Assembly: GCA_025449475.1 (NCBI GenBank)
Contig: JANWJM010000047.1
Coordinates: 1 to 6,810, forward strand
From: Thermoactinomycetaceae bacterium
GTDB lineage: Bacteria > Bacillota > Bacilli > Thermoactinomycetales > Thermoactinomycetaceae
Direction: 5' to 3'
DNA length: 6,810 bases
The number at the start of each line of letters is the position of its first letter. Within the stretch, counting starts at the first letter, position 1. Below, one piece after another: positions 6,203 through 6,810 of this stretch. A model generated the notes under the pieces. The model saw only the letters and a program-made list of their open reading frames with translations, did no database searches and had not been told where the DNA came from. Made by a program: the position numbers and the translations under genes.

Positions 6203-6205
6203 TTT
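6191..6205. promoter_or_regulatory. Palindrome with a Fur-box-like core upstream of the PBP gene
   Basis: AAATGA and TCATTT form perfect arms around CAA. The 13-base core AATGACAATCATT differs at one position from the core of the Escherichia coli Fur consensus (AATGATAATCATT). The three flanking bases on each side do not match. It could be an operator for a Fur-family regulator or simply an AT-rich hairpin in the leader RNA. Confidence 0.3.
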
Positions 6206-6214
6206 CATACAACA

Positions 6215-6238
6215 AACGGAAATCAATCTTCTTCCGTT
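6215..6238 (-). repeat. Leader hairpin upstream of the PBP gene
   Basis: AACGGAA (6238-6232 on the minus strand) pairs perfectly with TTCCGTT (6221-6215) across a 10-nt loop. It falls at the predicted 5' end of the transcript from the distal promoter, so it may stabilise that RNA. Confidence 0.35.
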
Positions 6239-6242
6239 ACAT

Positions 6243-6270
6243 ATTATAGCGTAATTTTTTGGGGATGCAA
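6243..6270 (-). promoter_or_regulatory. Distal sigma-A-like promoter for the PBP gene
   Basis: A perfect TATAAT (6248-6243) lies 16 bases after TTGCAT (6270-6265), which keeps the TTG of the -35 consensus. Transcription would start near 6236, giving a leader of about 93 nt. Confidence 0.5.
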
Positions 6271-6308
6271 AAAAATCAACGAAAACAAGCGATTGTTTTA
6301 TTTTTTTT
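6269..6308. terminator. Weak AT-rich terminator-like hairpin after the RluA-family gene
   Basis: AAAACAA (6282-6288) and TTGTTTT (6293-6299) form a 7-bp stem with loop GCGA. Seven As at 6269-6275 give a U-tract on the minus strand, six bases away from the stem, and eight Ts at 6301-6308 follow on the + strand. The stem contains one G-C pair only, so termination would be weak; it is the sole candidate in this gap. Confidence 0.35.
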
Positions 6309-6329
6309 GAGCATAGAAGCATTTAATTC

Positions 6330-6810
6330 CTATTTTATCATTCGTAGATCGTGATACAATTTCATGATATCTTCCGGAAAAAATGATTTCCATTCCATCC
6401 ATTTCTTGCTTCTAGGATGGATCAGCTTCACTTCTGCAGCATGCAGTGCCTGTCGCGGAAACGGATCGTTTGGATCACCATATAACCGATCTCCTACTAA
6501 CGGATGACCCATACTTGCCATATGCACACGGATTTGATGTGTTCGCCCAGTCTTCAGTTCAAGTTTTACGAGCGTCGCATTTGACAGCCTCTCACACACC
6601 GTAAAATACGTGATAGCTGGCTTTCCCGCCTGATCCTTTTCGATCCTGCGCTTGATCTGGCTACCCGGAGCCATGCCAATGGGTGCAGCGATCATTCCCT
6701 CATCTTTTTGGATCACCCCCGAAACGATGGCATAATAGAATCGCTGATAGCGCTTTTTCTCCAACTCTCTTGCCAAAAACGAATGGGCAAATGGATGCTT
6801 CGCCACTACC
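6330..6810 (-). CDS. RluA-family RNA pseudouridine synthase, C-terminal part
   Basis: The frame is open at the right edge, so the gene begins outside the window; the 160 visible codons start with VVAKHPFAH, the segment that follows the catalytic HRLDxxTSG loop in this family. The catalytic aspartate itself is therefore just beyond the edge. Visible family hallmarks are KRYxxFYYAIVSG, KTGRTHQIRVHMASMGHPLVGDRLYG and LHAAEVKLIHP, followed by a normal short C-terminus. These enzymes isomerise specific uridines in 23S rRNA or tRNA to pseudouridine. The visible part is about half the usual 300 residues. Which member it is (RluD-like YlyB, YjbO or YhcT type) cannot be decided without the N-terminus, where an S4 domain may or may not be present. 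A GTG at 6806 is an internal valine codon, not a start. A link with the Bacillus yjbO-prpE neighbourhood is an inference from context. Confidence 0.92.
   Translation of the reverse strand, partial: VVAKHPFAHSFLARELEKKRYQRFYYAIVSGVIQKDEGMIAAPIGMAPGSQIKRRIEKDQAGKPAITYFTVCERLSNATLVKLELKTGRTHQIRVHMASMGHPLVGDRLYGDPNDPFPRQALHAAEVKLIHPRSKKWMEWKSFFPEDIMKLYHDLRMIK

Overview
The window reads as a low-to-mid GC Firmicutes (Bacillales-type) chromosome segment. This rests on strong purine-rich Shine-Dalgarno sites, frequent TTG/GTG starts, an intrinsic terminator of classic type, and relatives of Bacillus proteins (YkvI, a class A PBP with an FN3-like module, an RluA-type synthase). I cannot name the genus. 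All supported genes lie on the minus strand, so transcription runs from high to low coordinates.

Layout in transcription order: (1) 6810-6330, the 3' part of an RluA-family pseudouridine synthase gene, whose 5' end is outside the window; (2) 6329-6144, an intergenic region with a weak AT-rich hairpin, one or two sigma-A-like promoters and a Fur-like palindrome; (3) 6143-3516, a bifunctional class A penicillin-binding protein with an unusual six-cysteine, Gly/Asn/Arg-rich tail, closed by a clear intrinsic terminator at 3454-3488; (4) 3372-2332, a YkvI-family membrane protein, followed after 13 nt by (5) 2318-1779, a degenerate PlsY-like membrane protein whose ribosome binding site overlaps the ykvI stop codon; (6) 1778-1525, an AT-rich intergenic region with two promoter candidates and a diverged direct repeat; (7) 1524-247, a two-domain Pnkp-type polynucleotide kinase-phosphatase without a ligase domain; (8) 246-39, a non-coding leader with a B12-box sequence and mutually exclusive hairpins, leading to (9) the first 12 codons of a gene that runs off the left edge.

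Functionally these look like separate transcription units: cell-wall synthesis (PBP), a coupled pair of membrane proteins of unknown role, a nucleic-acid end-processing enzyme, and the start of a probably cobalamin-controlled gene. An RluA-type gene and a PrpE/Pnkp-type phosphatase gene in the same region recall the Bacillus subtilis yjbO-prpE neighbourhood, here separated by the PBP and membrane-protein genes.

The most unusual points are a Pnkp whose kinase lid is deleted in frame while every phosphatase metal ligand keeps its spacing, a PlsY homologue that has lost its catalytic motifs, the cysteine tail on the PBP, and a B12 riboswitch-like leader that keeps the 3' B12 box but apparently lacks the usual core. 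I did not see a defence system, mobile element, CRISPR array, tRNA or rRNA.
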